This document shows positions 47,305-56,107 of a DNA stretch of 56,891 nucleotides, one piece after another; position 1 is the first letter of the stretch; each line of letters begins with the position of its first letter. The stretch lies in contig NZ_FOLH01000009.1 in assembly GCF_900112235.1 (NCBI RefSeq), forward strand, positions 1 through 56,891. The letters are read 5' to 3'. Below the pieces are notes generated by a model. It saw nothing but the letters and a program-made list of their open reading frames with translations, did no database searches and was not told the origin of the DNA. This DNA is from Marinospirillum celere (GTDB lineage Bacteria; Pseudomonadota; Gammaproteobacteria; Pseudomonadales; Halomonadaceae). The translations under genes were made by a program, and so were the position numbers.

Positions 47305-48749
47305 CATGCACCTCCTTGGGTTTTTCTAACCACATAAACCTGCAGCAAACGATCCAGACCAAACCAGATCCCCAGCATCAAAAACAAACCCAACACCAGG
47401 GTTTTACACCACTGGCTGATGATTTCATCATTGAATTGGATTTCGACACCATAGATAGCTAATTGCTTTTCACTGTGGCGAGGCTTCACCGGTTTGCCTG
47501 CTTCTATATCCGGCGCACCGGCATGAGCATCACTAACCAGCAAGGGCCAATTAACCTGGCCGGGATAGAAAAGCGTCATTTCTGTCCAGTCGTCGGACCA
47601 ATCCGGCTGTTCACCATTAAAGTGATGGGCGGTTACTTCGGTATCCTCCCGGCTCAAGCCCAGTTGGTAGGGGTGAGAAACATAATGCCAGCGACTACCG
47701 GTGGAATCCCGATGAACCGCAATACCCAGAGTGTATTCGCCCTGAGTTTTAAACATTTTGTCATCCAGCGGATAACCTGTGTCCAAGGCTCTTTGCAGGG
47801 TCACGTCCCAATAACCCTCCTGCCAGCGGGCCGGGCCTCCAGCAACACTGATCGCCCCTCTGGAACCTGAAGGTTCACGCAACATGCGGCGCGGAATCAC
47901 GTCACCCTCCTGCCATTCATGATCGGGATCAAAAGGCTTGGCAAAGCTTTCTGCCAGATAGTAGAGACCATCAAAATCAAAACGGTTGGCTTGAATGTCA
48001 TCCCAATTCAACGCATCAATACCCACCTGTTCAGAATCAAACATCCATGCTGGCTGATTGTTTTCACTATCCCAGTTGGTGGTATAAGGGCCACGGCCAG
48101 AATCACCCAGGCGGTGCTCAGCAATCAACTGGTCGTCAGAAGCAGCTATCGCATTGGAACGTCCAGCACGCCAGTGCCAGAGGTCCAAAAAGTAACCGGC
48201 TTCGCGCTGCTGCTGGAGGGTCTCTTCATCTTTAACCCCTCGCCAATCAGCAATATCCATACGGGTCTGGGGTAGGTATTTACGCACATCGGAAGCGCCC
48301 AGCTTTTCACCCAGATGGGGATGCTGCCTTACTTCTGAAGCTGCAGCCGTATCGGTAAAGTAGCGCGGGTTGGCACCAACGGTAATATAGCCGCCGTAGC
48401 GAGCAAATTCGGGAACCTTGCCGTCATCAACCAGCATGGTCACCCTGTCTTCATAGGTATTGTTGGGATCTCGCCCTATGGGTGGGCTGCCGTAACGGAC
48501 CCACTGGCCACCTTCATAGCGCAGCATATCGTGGTAAACATAGGCTGCTTCAGCAGGCCAGCGATAACGAAAGAAAATTTTCTCATCGTTATAAGCCACC
48601 TGGATTTTTAGTGGCATGGTCAGTTCATCGGGAATGGCAATATTGCGTTCCGGGTCATCCTGAACAACCCCCGTGCCTTGGGTGAACCACATCAGGACCC
48701 AGGCAATGAGCAGGGAACCCAGAATCAGTCCGATTCTCGGTAAGAACAT
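47304..48749 (-). CDS. Ethylbenzene-dehydrogenase-gamma-like haem-binding protein, membrane-anchored
   Basis: This is a 481-aa protein with an N-terminal membrane helix (about residues 5-22), a large periplasmic domain of the EB_dh/DMSO-reductase haem type, and a C-terminal helix near 452-470. Segments such as DDKMFKTQGEYTLGIAVHRD and HHFNGEQPDWS are typical. In relatives the domain binds haem b with Met and Lys ligands and passes electrons from molybdenum enzymes. AAGGAG precedes the ATG. It pairs with the DUF2231 gene and probably forms a cytochrome b module. Confidence 0.75.
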   Translation of the reverse strand: MFLPRIGLILGSLLIAWVLMWFTQGTGVVQDDPERNIAIPDELTMPLKIQVAYNDEKIFFRYRWPAEAAYVYHDMLRYEGGQWVRYGSPPIGRDPNNTYEDRVTMLVDDGKVPEFARYGGYITVGANPRYFTDTAAASEVRQHPHLGEKLGASDVRKYLPQTRMDIADWRGVKDEETLQQQREAGYFLDLWHWRAGRSNAIAASDDQLIAEHRLGDSGRGPYTTNWDSENNQPAWMFDSEQVGIDALNWDDIQANRFDFDGLYYLAESFAKPFDPDHEWQEGDVIPRRMLREPSGSRGAISVAGGPARWQEGYWDVTLQRALDTGYPLDDKMFKTQGEYTLGIAVHRDSTGSRWHYVSHPYQLGLSREDTEVTAHHFNGEQPDWSDDWTEMTLFYPGQVNWPLLVSDAHAGAPDIEAGKPVKPRHSEKQLAIYGVEIQFNDEIISQWCKTLVLGLFLMLGIWFGLDRLLQVYVVRKTQGGA

Positions 48750-48836
48750 AGGGCTTACTCCTTGGCTTATTTTGTCTTTGTTATTTATGCAACTAACAGC
48801 TTAGCCTAAAACCCTACTTTTAATGTTATTTCTTGT

Positions 48837-49997
48837 TTAACCAATAACCTGGTGCATTCTTTCCAAAGCCGCTTCCAACTGGGCAGCCGGGCAACCAAAA
48901 TTCAAGCGCAGATAGTGATCATCACCAAAAGCCTCTCCTGGTGACAGGGCTACACCGGCATCCAGAAAGGCCTGCCAGGGGTTTTCCAGCTCCAAGCGGC
49001 TGACATCCAGCCAGGCCACAAAGGTCGCTTCCGGGCGACAGTAACCGATTAACTGACGACGCGGGTGGTCTGGGTTCTGCAACCAGGCTTCCAGAAGATC
49101 CAGATTATTATTCAGATGCTGTTTAAGATCCTGCAGCCAGGCCGCACCCTTTGTCCAAGCCGCTTCTGCAGCCAGAATTCCCATATAGTTCATATCCGGC
49201 ATCAAGCCGCGCATGGCTTTGCGAAAAGGCTCACGCAATTCCGGATTGGGAATAATCGCCACGGCACAGGACAAGCCCGCCACATTGAAGGTTTTGCTCG
49301 GCGCCATCAACGTAATCGAATGCTGAGCAGCCTCGTTACTCACTGCCGGATAAGGCAAATGCCGGGCTTCAGGTTTCAGCAACAAGTCAGCCCAGATTTC
49401 ATCACTGATAACCAGCAGCTTTTTGGCTGCAGCCAAGCGCGCCAGTTCCTTGAGCTCTTCAGGGGAATAGCAGCGCCCCGTCGGATTTTGGGGGTTACAC
49501 AAAACCAGAGCACTTGTTTTGTCTTCCAAAGCAGCAGCCAGTTGCTCCACCTGGAGCGACCACTGGCTTTCCCCTTCGCTGGGAGGCTTTAAGGGTAAAT
49601 CCTGCTGGGCACGCTGACGCAGTTTGCCCAGTACTCGAATCGGTGGATAAACCGGGGTTTGCACCAGGATCTGATCATCGGCTTTAGTGAGGGCTTCAAC
49701 CGCCAGGTTGAATCCAGGAACCACGCCGGGCAACCAGACCAACTCTTCGGGCATAGGTTGCCAGCCATACTGCTGCTGGCACCAGTTCAGAAAAGCATCT
49801 ACCAGTCTTGGTGGTACTTCACCATAGCCCAAGGCACCCAACTCAACTGCCTTTCCCAAGGCTTCGCGAACCGCTTGGGGTGCCGGCAAGTCCATATCCG
49901 CCACCCACATGGGAATCACATCCTGTTGTTCATAACGCTGCCATTTTAAGCTAGCTCTACCCTTGCGATCCTGAAGCCTTGTAAACTCTTCTGTCAT
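48837..49997 (-). CDS. patB: MalY/PatB-type pyridoxal-phosphate C-S lyase
   Basis: This class I/II aminotransferase-fold enzyme cleaves cystathionine or related thioethers. It has the PMWVADMDL start, NPQNPTGR, and the PLP lysine in MAPSKTFNVAGL. Length is about 386 aa. Three possible starts (TTG at 50003, ATG at 50000 and 49997) lie together; the last has the best spacing from AAGG. It overlaps or abuts the stop of the chemoreceptor gene upstream. Confidence 0.88.
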   Translation of the reverse strand: MTEEFTRLQDRKGRASLKWQRYEQQDVIPMWVADMDLPAPQAVREALGKAVELGALGYGEVPPRLVDAFLNWCQQQYGWQPMPEELVWLPGVVPGFNLAVEALTKADDQILVQTPVYPPIRVLGKLRQRAQQDLPLKPPSEGESQWSLQVEQLAAALEDKTSALVLCNPQNPTGRCYSPEELKELARLAAAKKLLVISDEIWADLLLKPEARHLPYPAVSNEAAQHSITLMAPSKTFNVAGLSCAVAIIPNPELREPFRKAMRGLMPDMNYMGILAAEAAWTKGAAWLQDLKQHLNNNLDLLEAWLQNPDHPRRQLIGYCRPEATFVAWLDVSRLELENPWQAFLDAGVALSPGEAFGDDHYLRLNFGCPAAQLEAALERMHQVIG

Positions 49998-49999
49998 CA

Positions 50000-51628
50000 T
50001 CAAACCTTGAATTGCCCCACCAGGCGCTGTAACTGTTCGGCCAGCTCCGTCAGGTTGCTACTCGCGGACTGGGTTTGCCCGGTCGCATCACTGCTTTCAA
50101 CACAGAGGTTCACCAGGTTGGTGATATTCTGATTGATTTCTTCAGCAACTGCAGCCTGTTGTTCTGCTGCCGTGGCCATTTGATGATTCATATCGCGAAT
50201 CCGTTCAACGGCGGTGGCAATGGAATTCAGTGAAGTACCTGCTTTCTCGGCTGCCTTAACAGTGGCTTCGGTTTCCTTGATACTGGTATCCATAACCTTC
50301 ACCGCCTGGCCGGTTCCATCCTGCAAATCAGTGATCATGCGATGGATTTCCTGAGTGCTCTCCTGAGTTCGGCTAGCCAGCGAGCGGACCTCATCAGCAA
50401 CAACCGCAAAACCACGCCCGGCATCACCTGCCCGCGCAGCCTCAATGGCAGCATTCAATGCCAGCAGATTGGTCTGTTCGGCAACCCCATTAATCACATC
50501 CAAAACCGTGCCTATGTTCTCAGTATCTTTACTAAGCTTATGAATCACCTCGGTTGAGCGGCGCACCTGATCGGCAAGACGATTAATGGCTTGAGTCGCC
50601 TCATCAACACTGGAGCTACCTTCCTGAGCAGCAATATCCATTTCATTGGCTGCCCCGGAAGCTTCAGTAGCATTCTTGGCAACATCGACAAAACTGGTGC
50701 TCATTTCATTCATGGCCGTGGCAACCAGATCCGTCTCCTGGGTTTGCTGCTGTTGGGTGGAGTGCCCTTGTTCAGAAACCCGGGAGAGCTGCTCGGCTGC
50801 AGAAGCAACTGAGCCCACAGAAGAATGAACTTCTTTTACCAGCTCATTAATTTTGCCGACAAAGCTATTAAAGTGGTGAGCCACTTCCGCTACTTCATCT
50901 TTACCCTTTTCAGGCAGGCGCACGGTCAAATCACCATCACCCTTGCTGATATTGGCCATTGCCGAAGCGGTTTTTTCCAAGGGCAAAATAATTGAACGCG
51001 ATATCAAGGCCCCTGCACCCAGCAAAATCACCAATACCCCAAGGGAAATGCTGCCCAACTGCCAAAGACTGCTCGTAAACTGGTCATCTATGTCATCAAC
51101 ATAAACGCCCGTAGCAACCAGCCAGTCCCACTCGGGGTAGTAGCGCACATAGGAAAGCTTGGGAACGGGCACATCATCACCTGGACGGTTCCAGTAATAG
51201 GGCATGATGGATTCACCCGTCTCCAAGGCTTCCTCATTCAGCATACGAAAGAAAGGCTTGCCGTTAACGTCTTCCAGGTTTGCCAGATTACGTCCACGCA
51301 AATCAGCACTAGGGTGAGCCAACATGTTCATTTCCGCATCATGCACCCAAACATAGTCATTATATTCGCCATAAATCATGGCACTGACCCTATCCAGAGC
51401 TTCAGCCTGGGCTTCTTCCCGGGTGAGCTGGCCAGCTTCTGCTCGCTGCTGGTAATCCTTAACGATGCCTTCAGCAACATCCACAAGGTGGCGGATTTCC
51501 TGAAGTTTTAGGCTTTCCATTTCGCTGTACTGGCGATTTACAGCGACCAGTAGGATGATTAGCATGCCAATGACAGCAAGCAAGTTGATCATCCAGATGC
51601 GGTGCTGAATACGGAGGTTTCTGAGCAT
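50000..51628 (-). CDS. Methyl-accepting chemotaxis protein with single Cache sensor
   Basis: This is a 542-aa chemoreceptor. The periplasmic part (about residues 35-190) is a single-Cache domain with YNDYVWVHD, MLAHP and WLVATGVYVDDID segments, a fold that often binds small carboxylates. HAMP and the signalling domain follow, with the tip [20 protein letters not shown]-type sequence. It ends GQFKV and so lacks the CheR-tether pentapeptide of the other receptor. Start MLRNLRIQ at 51628 is preferred to the longer frame. Confidence 0.92.
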   Translation of the reverse strand: MLRNLRIQHRIWMINLLAVIGMLIILLVAVNRQYSEMESLKLQEIRHLVDVAEGIVKDYQQRAEAGQLTREEAQAEALDRVSAMIYGEYNDYVWVHDAEMNMLAHPSADLRGRNLANLEDVNGKPFFRMLNEEALETGESIMPYYWNRPGDDVPVPKLSYVRYYPEWDWLVATGVYVDDIDDQFTSSLWQLGSISLGVLVILLGAGALISRSIILPLEKTASAMANISKGDGDLTVRLPEKGKDEVAEVAHHFNSFVGKINELVKEVHSSVGSVASAAEQLSRVSEQGHSTQQQQTQETDLVATAMNEMSTSFVDVAKNATEASGAANEMDIAAQEGSSSVDEATQAINRLADQVRRSTEVIHKLSKDTENIGTVLDVINGVAEQTNLLALNAAIEAARAGDAGRGFAVVADEVRSLASRTQESTQEIHRMITDLQDGTGQAVKVMDTSIKETEATVKAAEKAGTSLNSIATAVERIRDMNHQMATAAEQQAAVAEEINQNITNLVNLCVESSDATGQTQSASSNLTELAEQLQRLVGQFKV

Positions 51629-51687
51629 AGCGTTCTCACACCTTTTTGATTGAATTGTTATTCTAGTTGCCACAGATCAATTTTGCA

Positions 51688-51703
51688 TTGACGCTTACGT
51701 CAA
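51688..51703. promoter_or_regulatory. Palindromic operator candidate
   Basis: TTGACG-CTTA-CGTCAA is a perfect 6+6 palindrome between the divergent chemoreceptor and thioesterase genes. It resembles in general form the sites of MerR- or TetR-type regulators of fatty-acid and branched-chain acid degradation. The binding protein is not identified. Confidence 0.4.
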
Positions 51704-51769
51704 CGGCAAGAGTAAAATGCCTTTTCTTGTTTCCTTTATGTAATTTTAATTCTAACCCAGAGAGATATC

Positions 51770-52171
51770 ATGTTTATCTATAAGCTAACACCAGGTTTCA
51801 CCGATACCGATGCCCTCGGTCACATCAACAATACCCGACTGCCGGTATGGTTTGAGTTGGCACGCAATGATGTTTTCAGGCTTTTTACACCCGACCTGGA
51901 CCCCAAAAAATGGCAATTGATTTTGGCCCGCATTGAAGTAGATTTTGTCGGTGAGCTTTTTTATGGAGAAAATGTTGAAATCAAAACCTTTATTGAGCGT
52001 ATCGGCAAAAGTTCTTTTACGGTCGGTCAGGAAGCTTGGCAGGGCGGCACTCTGGGGGCCAAGGGCCAAGCTACTCTAGTGCACTACAGCTTTGAGCAGA
52101 AAAAGCCCCAAGTGCTGGAAGGTGAACTCAGAAAATCCCTGGAAGCTCACCTCAGACCACAAGATGCTTAG
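51770..52171 (+). CDS. Acyl-CoA thioesterase, 4HBT hotdog fold
   Basis: This is a 133-aa single-hotdog thioesterase of the YbgC/FadM kind. The signature TDTDALGHINNTRLPVWFE holds the catalytic Asp and the helix-start His-Asn. It would hydrolyse acyl-CoA in the cytoplasm; the acyl preference cannot be read from sequence. AGAGA lies before the ATG. It is convergent with the next gene, overlapping by four bases. Confidence 0.88.
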   Translation: MFIYKLTPGFTDTDALGHINNTRLPVWFELARNDVFRLFTPDLDPKKWQLILARIEVDFVGELFYGENVEIKTFIERIGKSSFTVGQEAWQGGTLGAKGQATLVHYSFEQKKPQVLEGELRKSLEAHLRPQDA

Positions 52172-52647
52172 AAGTGAAAGAGCAGACCCAGATGGGGACG
52201 AAACAGAATGTCTCCATCTTTGCCAGTGGTGGGATGATCAACTCCATAAACAGCACTCACTGCTGCTGAAGCTACCAGATGGCGAGTTAAAGGAAGCTCA
52301 TAACCCAAGCGAACATCAAATGCCAAATCGGAGCTATTAACATCACCGCGCCAGTAGGCGGCACCCAGTTGGAAGAAGGTGCCGCTTAGGTATTTTTCGT
52401 TATAGCGCTTAAAACCCGCCTCATAGACCTGGTAATCATCGCCCCAAGCACCAGTCAATGCCAAAGCAGAACGCCGGCCAACAGAAATCTGATACGAAAG
52501 GTTGTACTGGCCGTCATCAACGGATTTATCCAGCAGCCTGAGACCATCGACACCAAAAGCATGGCTGGTTGCAGCAACGGCCTGAGAACTCCACCCCAGA
52601 CTCAACCCCAGGGTGAGCAGCAAGGCAACCAGAAAACGCTTGGACAT
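52168..52647 (-). CDS. Small outer-membrane beta-barrel protein, unrecognised
   Basis: This 159-aa protein has a signal peptide cleaved near AVAA (residue 26). The remaining 130 residues alternate polar and hydrophobic residues in about eight strands and end in a C-terminal Phe (LLFHF), the signal for BAM insertion. An eight-stranded OmpA/OmpW-like or porin-like barrel is likely. Function unknown. Confidence 0.75.
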   Translation of the reverse strand: MSKRFLVALLLTLGLSLGWSSQAVAATSHAFGVDGLRLLDKSVDDGQYNLSYQISVGRRSALALTGAWGDDYQVYEAGFKRYNEKYLSGTFFQLGAAYWRGDVNSSDLAFDVRLGYELPLTRHLVASAAVSAVYGVDHPTTGKDGDILFRPHLGLLFHF

Positions 52648-52721
52648 GAACTTCTCCTAGATGGAAAACCAAAATAATCAAGGGTGGCATCTTAAAATAA
52701 AAGCCTGCGTCTGCCTACTCT

Positions 52722-54908
52722 TTAGCGTGAAGACAGGGACTTGAAACTGGATCTTAACCAGGCACCCAGGTGTTTTTTGCCGGGCAAACCCAAATAGTCA
52801 ACCAGTTCACTCACCGACCACTGGTGATACAAAAGTCCTTGCCAGGCAAGGACCTCAAATTCCGTTTCTTTAATCTGCGGCTTTTCCAGACAAAGCGCCA
52901 GCCACTTTTTTAAAGCCGTCAAGGTCAACAACCAGGGTCTATGACCCTCAGCAAAGGCATCCAGTTCTCGCTTATCAGCTGAGTTGAGTGCTTTTTTTCT
53001 AGTCTGCTGATTGGCAACAGCCTGAACCTCCCCACGGGTGAGCAGCTCAATCACTTCGTTAGGCAAGCGCTGCAAGGGCCCTGCCAGTAAATCCGACAGG
53101 GTTTCCAAAAAGCGTTCGTGCATTGCTCGCTGTAGATTTTCAGCAGACTCACTCAACGCCTGAACCAATTGCAGGGTATGCTCGCCACTGGCTGGGTCGC
53201 GGGTAATACCCAAGCGTACCGATTGATAGCCCGCAGCCTGCCAAAAGGGCAGCAACTCAGCTGTGGCACCAAAACTGGTACCCAAAAAATCCGGTGCTTC
53301 ACTTGCTTTACTTCTGGCTTGAGTTGCTATCCAGTTGAGTAAGCGACTCCCCCAGCCCTGACGCTGGGCCTGAGGGTGGACCAGAATACGCTGAAGACGC
53401 CACCAACGTAACTGGGCTGCTTCGGGAAAACCACCATGAAAACACAGCGACTGCGCCAGTAAATGGCCTTGAGGCCGCCGCCTGCCATAAAACACTTCTT
53501 CAGCGAGCGCCTTATCCATCCCCCCTTCCTCCTGAATCCAGGCCAAAGCAAGGGGTTTAGATCCAGCAAAGACAGCCGCCAACCGAACTCCCGGCGTATC
53601 CAACAGCTGCCGCAAATCATCGGGTGAAGTCCGGTAATGAGCCAAGACCAGCAGCCCAAACACCTGGGCCAAGAGCTCTTCCTGCTGGGCCAGCTGATCA
53701 CGATCCAGCCATACAAAATGATAGTCGTCATTTGCCTGCCCTGGCTCAGGGGGTTCAGCATCCAAAAGCAGCAGGCGATTCACCTGCTTTTCAAGTGGGT
53801 CTTCTGGCGCCCAACGTATGGGTTCTTGCAGCTGCTGATGGGACCAGCCAGGGGTTTGTTGATCGAGATGCCGAAAAAAACGCAGTGCAAAGCCTCGTCC
53901 ATTACCCTCATAACCCTGCTGAGTGGTGGCAAAAGTACAGCGTGGATAGGCCGCTAAAAGCTGGGCCAGCAAGGGCACAGGTATCGCTGCAGCTTCATCC
54001 ACCAACAAAAGGTCGGCTGCTGGCTGCTCTTGCAGGAGGGCATCGGGTGCTTTGAAATCCAGCTGGCCAGTTAAGGTTTCAGCTTGCAGGAACTTCAACC
54101 TTGCATGAAATTGCTGAAAAAGTGACTGACAAGCCAGCTGGGTAGGTGCAGTAACCAGAAGCCGAGCCTCGGGGTGGGCATATAACCAATCAGCGGCAGC
54201 CAGGCCTAAAGCACTGCTTTTACCTCGTCCCCGATTGGCCGTGACAACTTGGGGCAGTTGCGGTTTAAGCTGCCAGTTTTTCAATAAAGCTTGCACCAGA
54301 CGCTGCTGATCTTGAGTAGCTGCTCCCGATGCCAGAGCAGGAGCCAGGGCAGTTTCAGAGCCTGAAGGTAACTGCGGATAAATGCTTGCTTGGCCCTGAA
54401 CAGCCTGTAAAACCTCTGCATTTTCTAACAATCGTTGGCAACGGGTCAAAAAGCGCTTGGGTAACTGTTCAGCCTGCCAGGGCCAGGGCGCCAAACGCTG
54501 ATAATCAGGGTCATCAAAGGATGTCCAGTTGTCAGGCGTCAGTAAAAACAGCAAGCCACCGGCTTGCACACAGCCTGACAAGGCACCCAAAGCATCAGGA
54601 CTAAAACCGGTAAAAGCATCCACGACCAGGCAGGGCTGCTCACTACCCAAGAGTTTACGACTGGTCTGAGCTGGAAGCTGATGAAACCCAGCAGGCAAAC
54701 CCCAGGCCTGGAGAGGCAAGGGTTCAGTACTGGCTGCGACCCAGAAGCCCTGCTGCCAGCCTGCAACCTGAATTCTTTGCACAGCCTGCTGTCGGCACCA
54801 GTCTGCCTCCCCCTGTAACCAGCAGAGATGCCGATGACGCTGGGCGTGCAGTCTTTGCAGAAAGTTTTTCAGTTCCCAGGCCTTGAAATTGATTTTTTTA
54901 ACCCTCAC
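52722..54908 (-). CDS. tmcA: tRNA(Met) cytidine acetyltransferase TmcA
   Basis: TmcA acetylates the wobble cytidine of elongator tRNA-Met using ATP and acetyl-CoA. Walker A is TANRGRGKSSALG near residue 225, and the DEAAAIP Walker B-like segment follows. The GNAT domain has LVHPQAQRQGWGSRLL near residue 510. About 728 aa. The start is uncertain. A GTG at 54908 gives a normal N-terminus. The frame continues to a TTG at 54995, but that extra part is basic, unlike TmcA, and lacks a ribosome site. Confidence 0.92.
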   Translation of the reverse strand: MRVKKINFKAWELKNFLQRLHAQRHRHLCWLQGEADWCRQQAVQRIQVAGWQQGFWVAASTEPLPLQAWGLPAGFHQLPAQTSRKLLGSEQPCLVVDAFTGFSPDALGALSGCVQAGGLLFLLTPDNWTSFDDPDYQRLAPWPWQAEQLPKRFLTRCQRLLENAEVLQAVQGQASIYPQLPSGSETALAPALASGAATQDQQRLVQALLKNWQLKPQLPQVVTANRGRGKSSALGLAAADWLYAHPEARLLVTAPTQLACQSLFQQFHARLKFLQAETLTGQLDFKAPDALLQEQPAADLLLVDEAAAIPVPLLAQLLAAYPRCTFATTQQGYEGNGRGFALRFFRHLDQQTPGWSHQQLQEPIRWAPEDPLEKQVNRLLLLDAEPPEPGQANDDYHFVWLDRDQLAQQEELLAQVFGLLVLAHYRTSPDDLRQLLDTPGVRLAAVFAGSKPLALAWIQEEGGMDKALAEEVFYGRRRPQGHLLAQSLCFHGGFPEAAQLRWWRLQRILVHPQAQRQGWGSRLLNWIATQARSKASEAPDFLGTSFGATAELLPFWQAAGYQSVRLGITRDPASGEHTLQLVQALSESAENLQRAMHERFLETLSDLLAGPLQRLPNEVIELLTRGEVQAVANQQTRKKALNSADKRELDAFAEGHRPWLLTLTALKKWLALCLEKPQIKETEFEVLAWQGLLYHQWSVSELVDYLGLPGKKHLGAWLRSSFKSLSSR

Positions 54909-55115
54909 TTTGGTATTGCAGTAACTTTTCTGGCGACTTTTCTGTCTGCCACTTTCTATCCGGCCTTTCCGGGCTGAACACGTATTTTGACACAAAACAG
55001 GGTTTTAACGCCTCTTCGGTCAGGTCGATGATGCCTGTCTGTAAGAAGCGCTGAAACCTTCATATTTCAATCAACCGGAGAAAACCTAACAAAAAATCAT
55101 CAGGAGGTAGTCACC

Positions 55116-56030
55116 ATGGATATGCAAGTGAAAGATCTCTACCCTTCCCGCACCGGTGGTGAAGCCCGCTGGTTACCCCGAGTCGATCCCGTTGTCTGGG
55201 GTGAAGCTGACCAACCTGGAGACTTTGCGCTCAATCAACAACAGCTCGACAGCTTTGATGAAAACGGTTTTATTATTCTGGAAGGCGCTGTTGAGGACCT
55301 GGTTGCACCCATCCAGAAAGAACTGGAAGCGATGAAAGAACAGCTGCTGGGCCGCGAAGAGCTGGTTATCGAACCCGACAGCAAGGAACTTCGTTCCATC
55401 TTCCAGCCGCATTTTTTCAGTGAATATATTAAGAAGGTTGCCCGGGATCCACGCCTGCTGGATATTGCCCGCCAGTTGCTGGGTGATGACGTCTACCTGC
55501 ATCAGTCCCGTGTCAACGTCAAACCCGGCATGAAGGGCCGCTCCTTCCCCTGGCATTCCGATTTTGAAACCTGGCATGTGGAAGATGGTATGCCTCAAAT
55601 GCGCGCGGTGACTGGCTGGATCATGCTGACCGAAAATGATCCTTTCAACGGCCCGCTGTTTTTGATTCCCGGCTCCCACAAGCACTATTTATCCTGTGCT
55701 GGCACCACCCCAGAAGACAACTACAAACAATCACTGCGTAAACAGGAAGCAGGGACCCCTGATCTTGCCAGCCTGGATTGGTTGATCCAAGAAGGGGGAG
55801 GCCTTGCCGGTGCCTTTGGCAAACCCGGCACCCTGGTCTTTCATGAGTGCAACATCATGCACGGCTCACCCGACAATCTAGCCAGCTATCCACGCACCAA
55901 TCTTTTCTTTGTTTACAACAGCATCAAAAATGGCTGCAAAGCGCCTTTTAGTGGACAAAAGCCACGGCCCGCCTTCCTGGCCAGCCGAGACACCCAACCT
56001 CTGGAGCCCTTAAAAGAGCCTCTTAAATAA
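55116..56030 (+). CDS. ectD: Ectoine hydroxylase EctD
   Basis: This is a non-haem Fe(II)/2-oxoglutarate dioxygenase that converts ectoine to 5-hydroxyectoine for osmotic and heat protection. The EctD signature FPWHSDFETWHVEDGMP contains iron ligands H147 and D149, and the third ligand is H249 in the FHECNIMHGS segment. Length is 304 aa, normal. AGGAGG precedes the ATG. No ectABC genes lie in the window, so ectoine must be made elsewhere or imported. Confidence 0.96.
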   Translation: MDMQVKDLYPSRTGGEARWLPRVDPVVWGEADQPGDFALNQQQLDSFDENGFIILEGAVEDLVAPIQKELEAMKEQLLGREELVIEPDSKELRSIFQPHFFSEYIKKVARDPRLLDIARQLLGDDVYLHQSRVNVKPGMKGRSFPWHSDFETWHVEDGMPQMRAVTGWIMLTENDPFNGPLFLIPGSHKHYLSCAGTTPEDNYKQSLRKQEAGTPDLASLDWLIQEGGGLAGAFGKPGTLVFHECNIMHGSPDNLASYPRTNLFFVYNSIKNGCKAPFSGQKPRPAFLASRDTQPLEPLKEPLK

Positions 56031-56034
56031 CCCC

Positions 56035-56076
56035 AACAAAAAAGGCCGCTGAATCGAGGGAGTAGATTCAGCGGCC
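56035..56076 (-). terminator. Terminator between ectD and the acetoacetyl-CoA synthetase gene
   Basis: GGCCGCTGAATC and GATTCAGCGGCC form a perfect 12-bp stem around a 9-base loop (56044-56076). On the minus strand it is followed by six T, so it ends the synthetase transcript. It may also stop ectD. Confidence 0.85.
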
Positions 56077-56107
56077 AAGGGGCAACACAAGGGAGAAACA
56101 AAGACTT

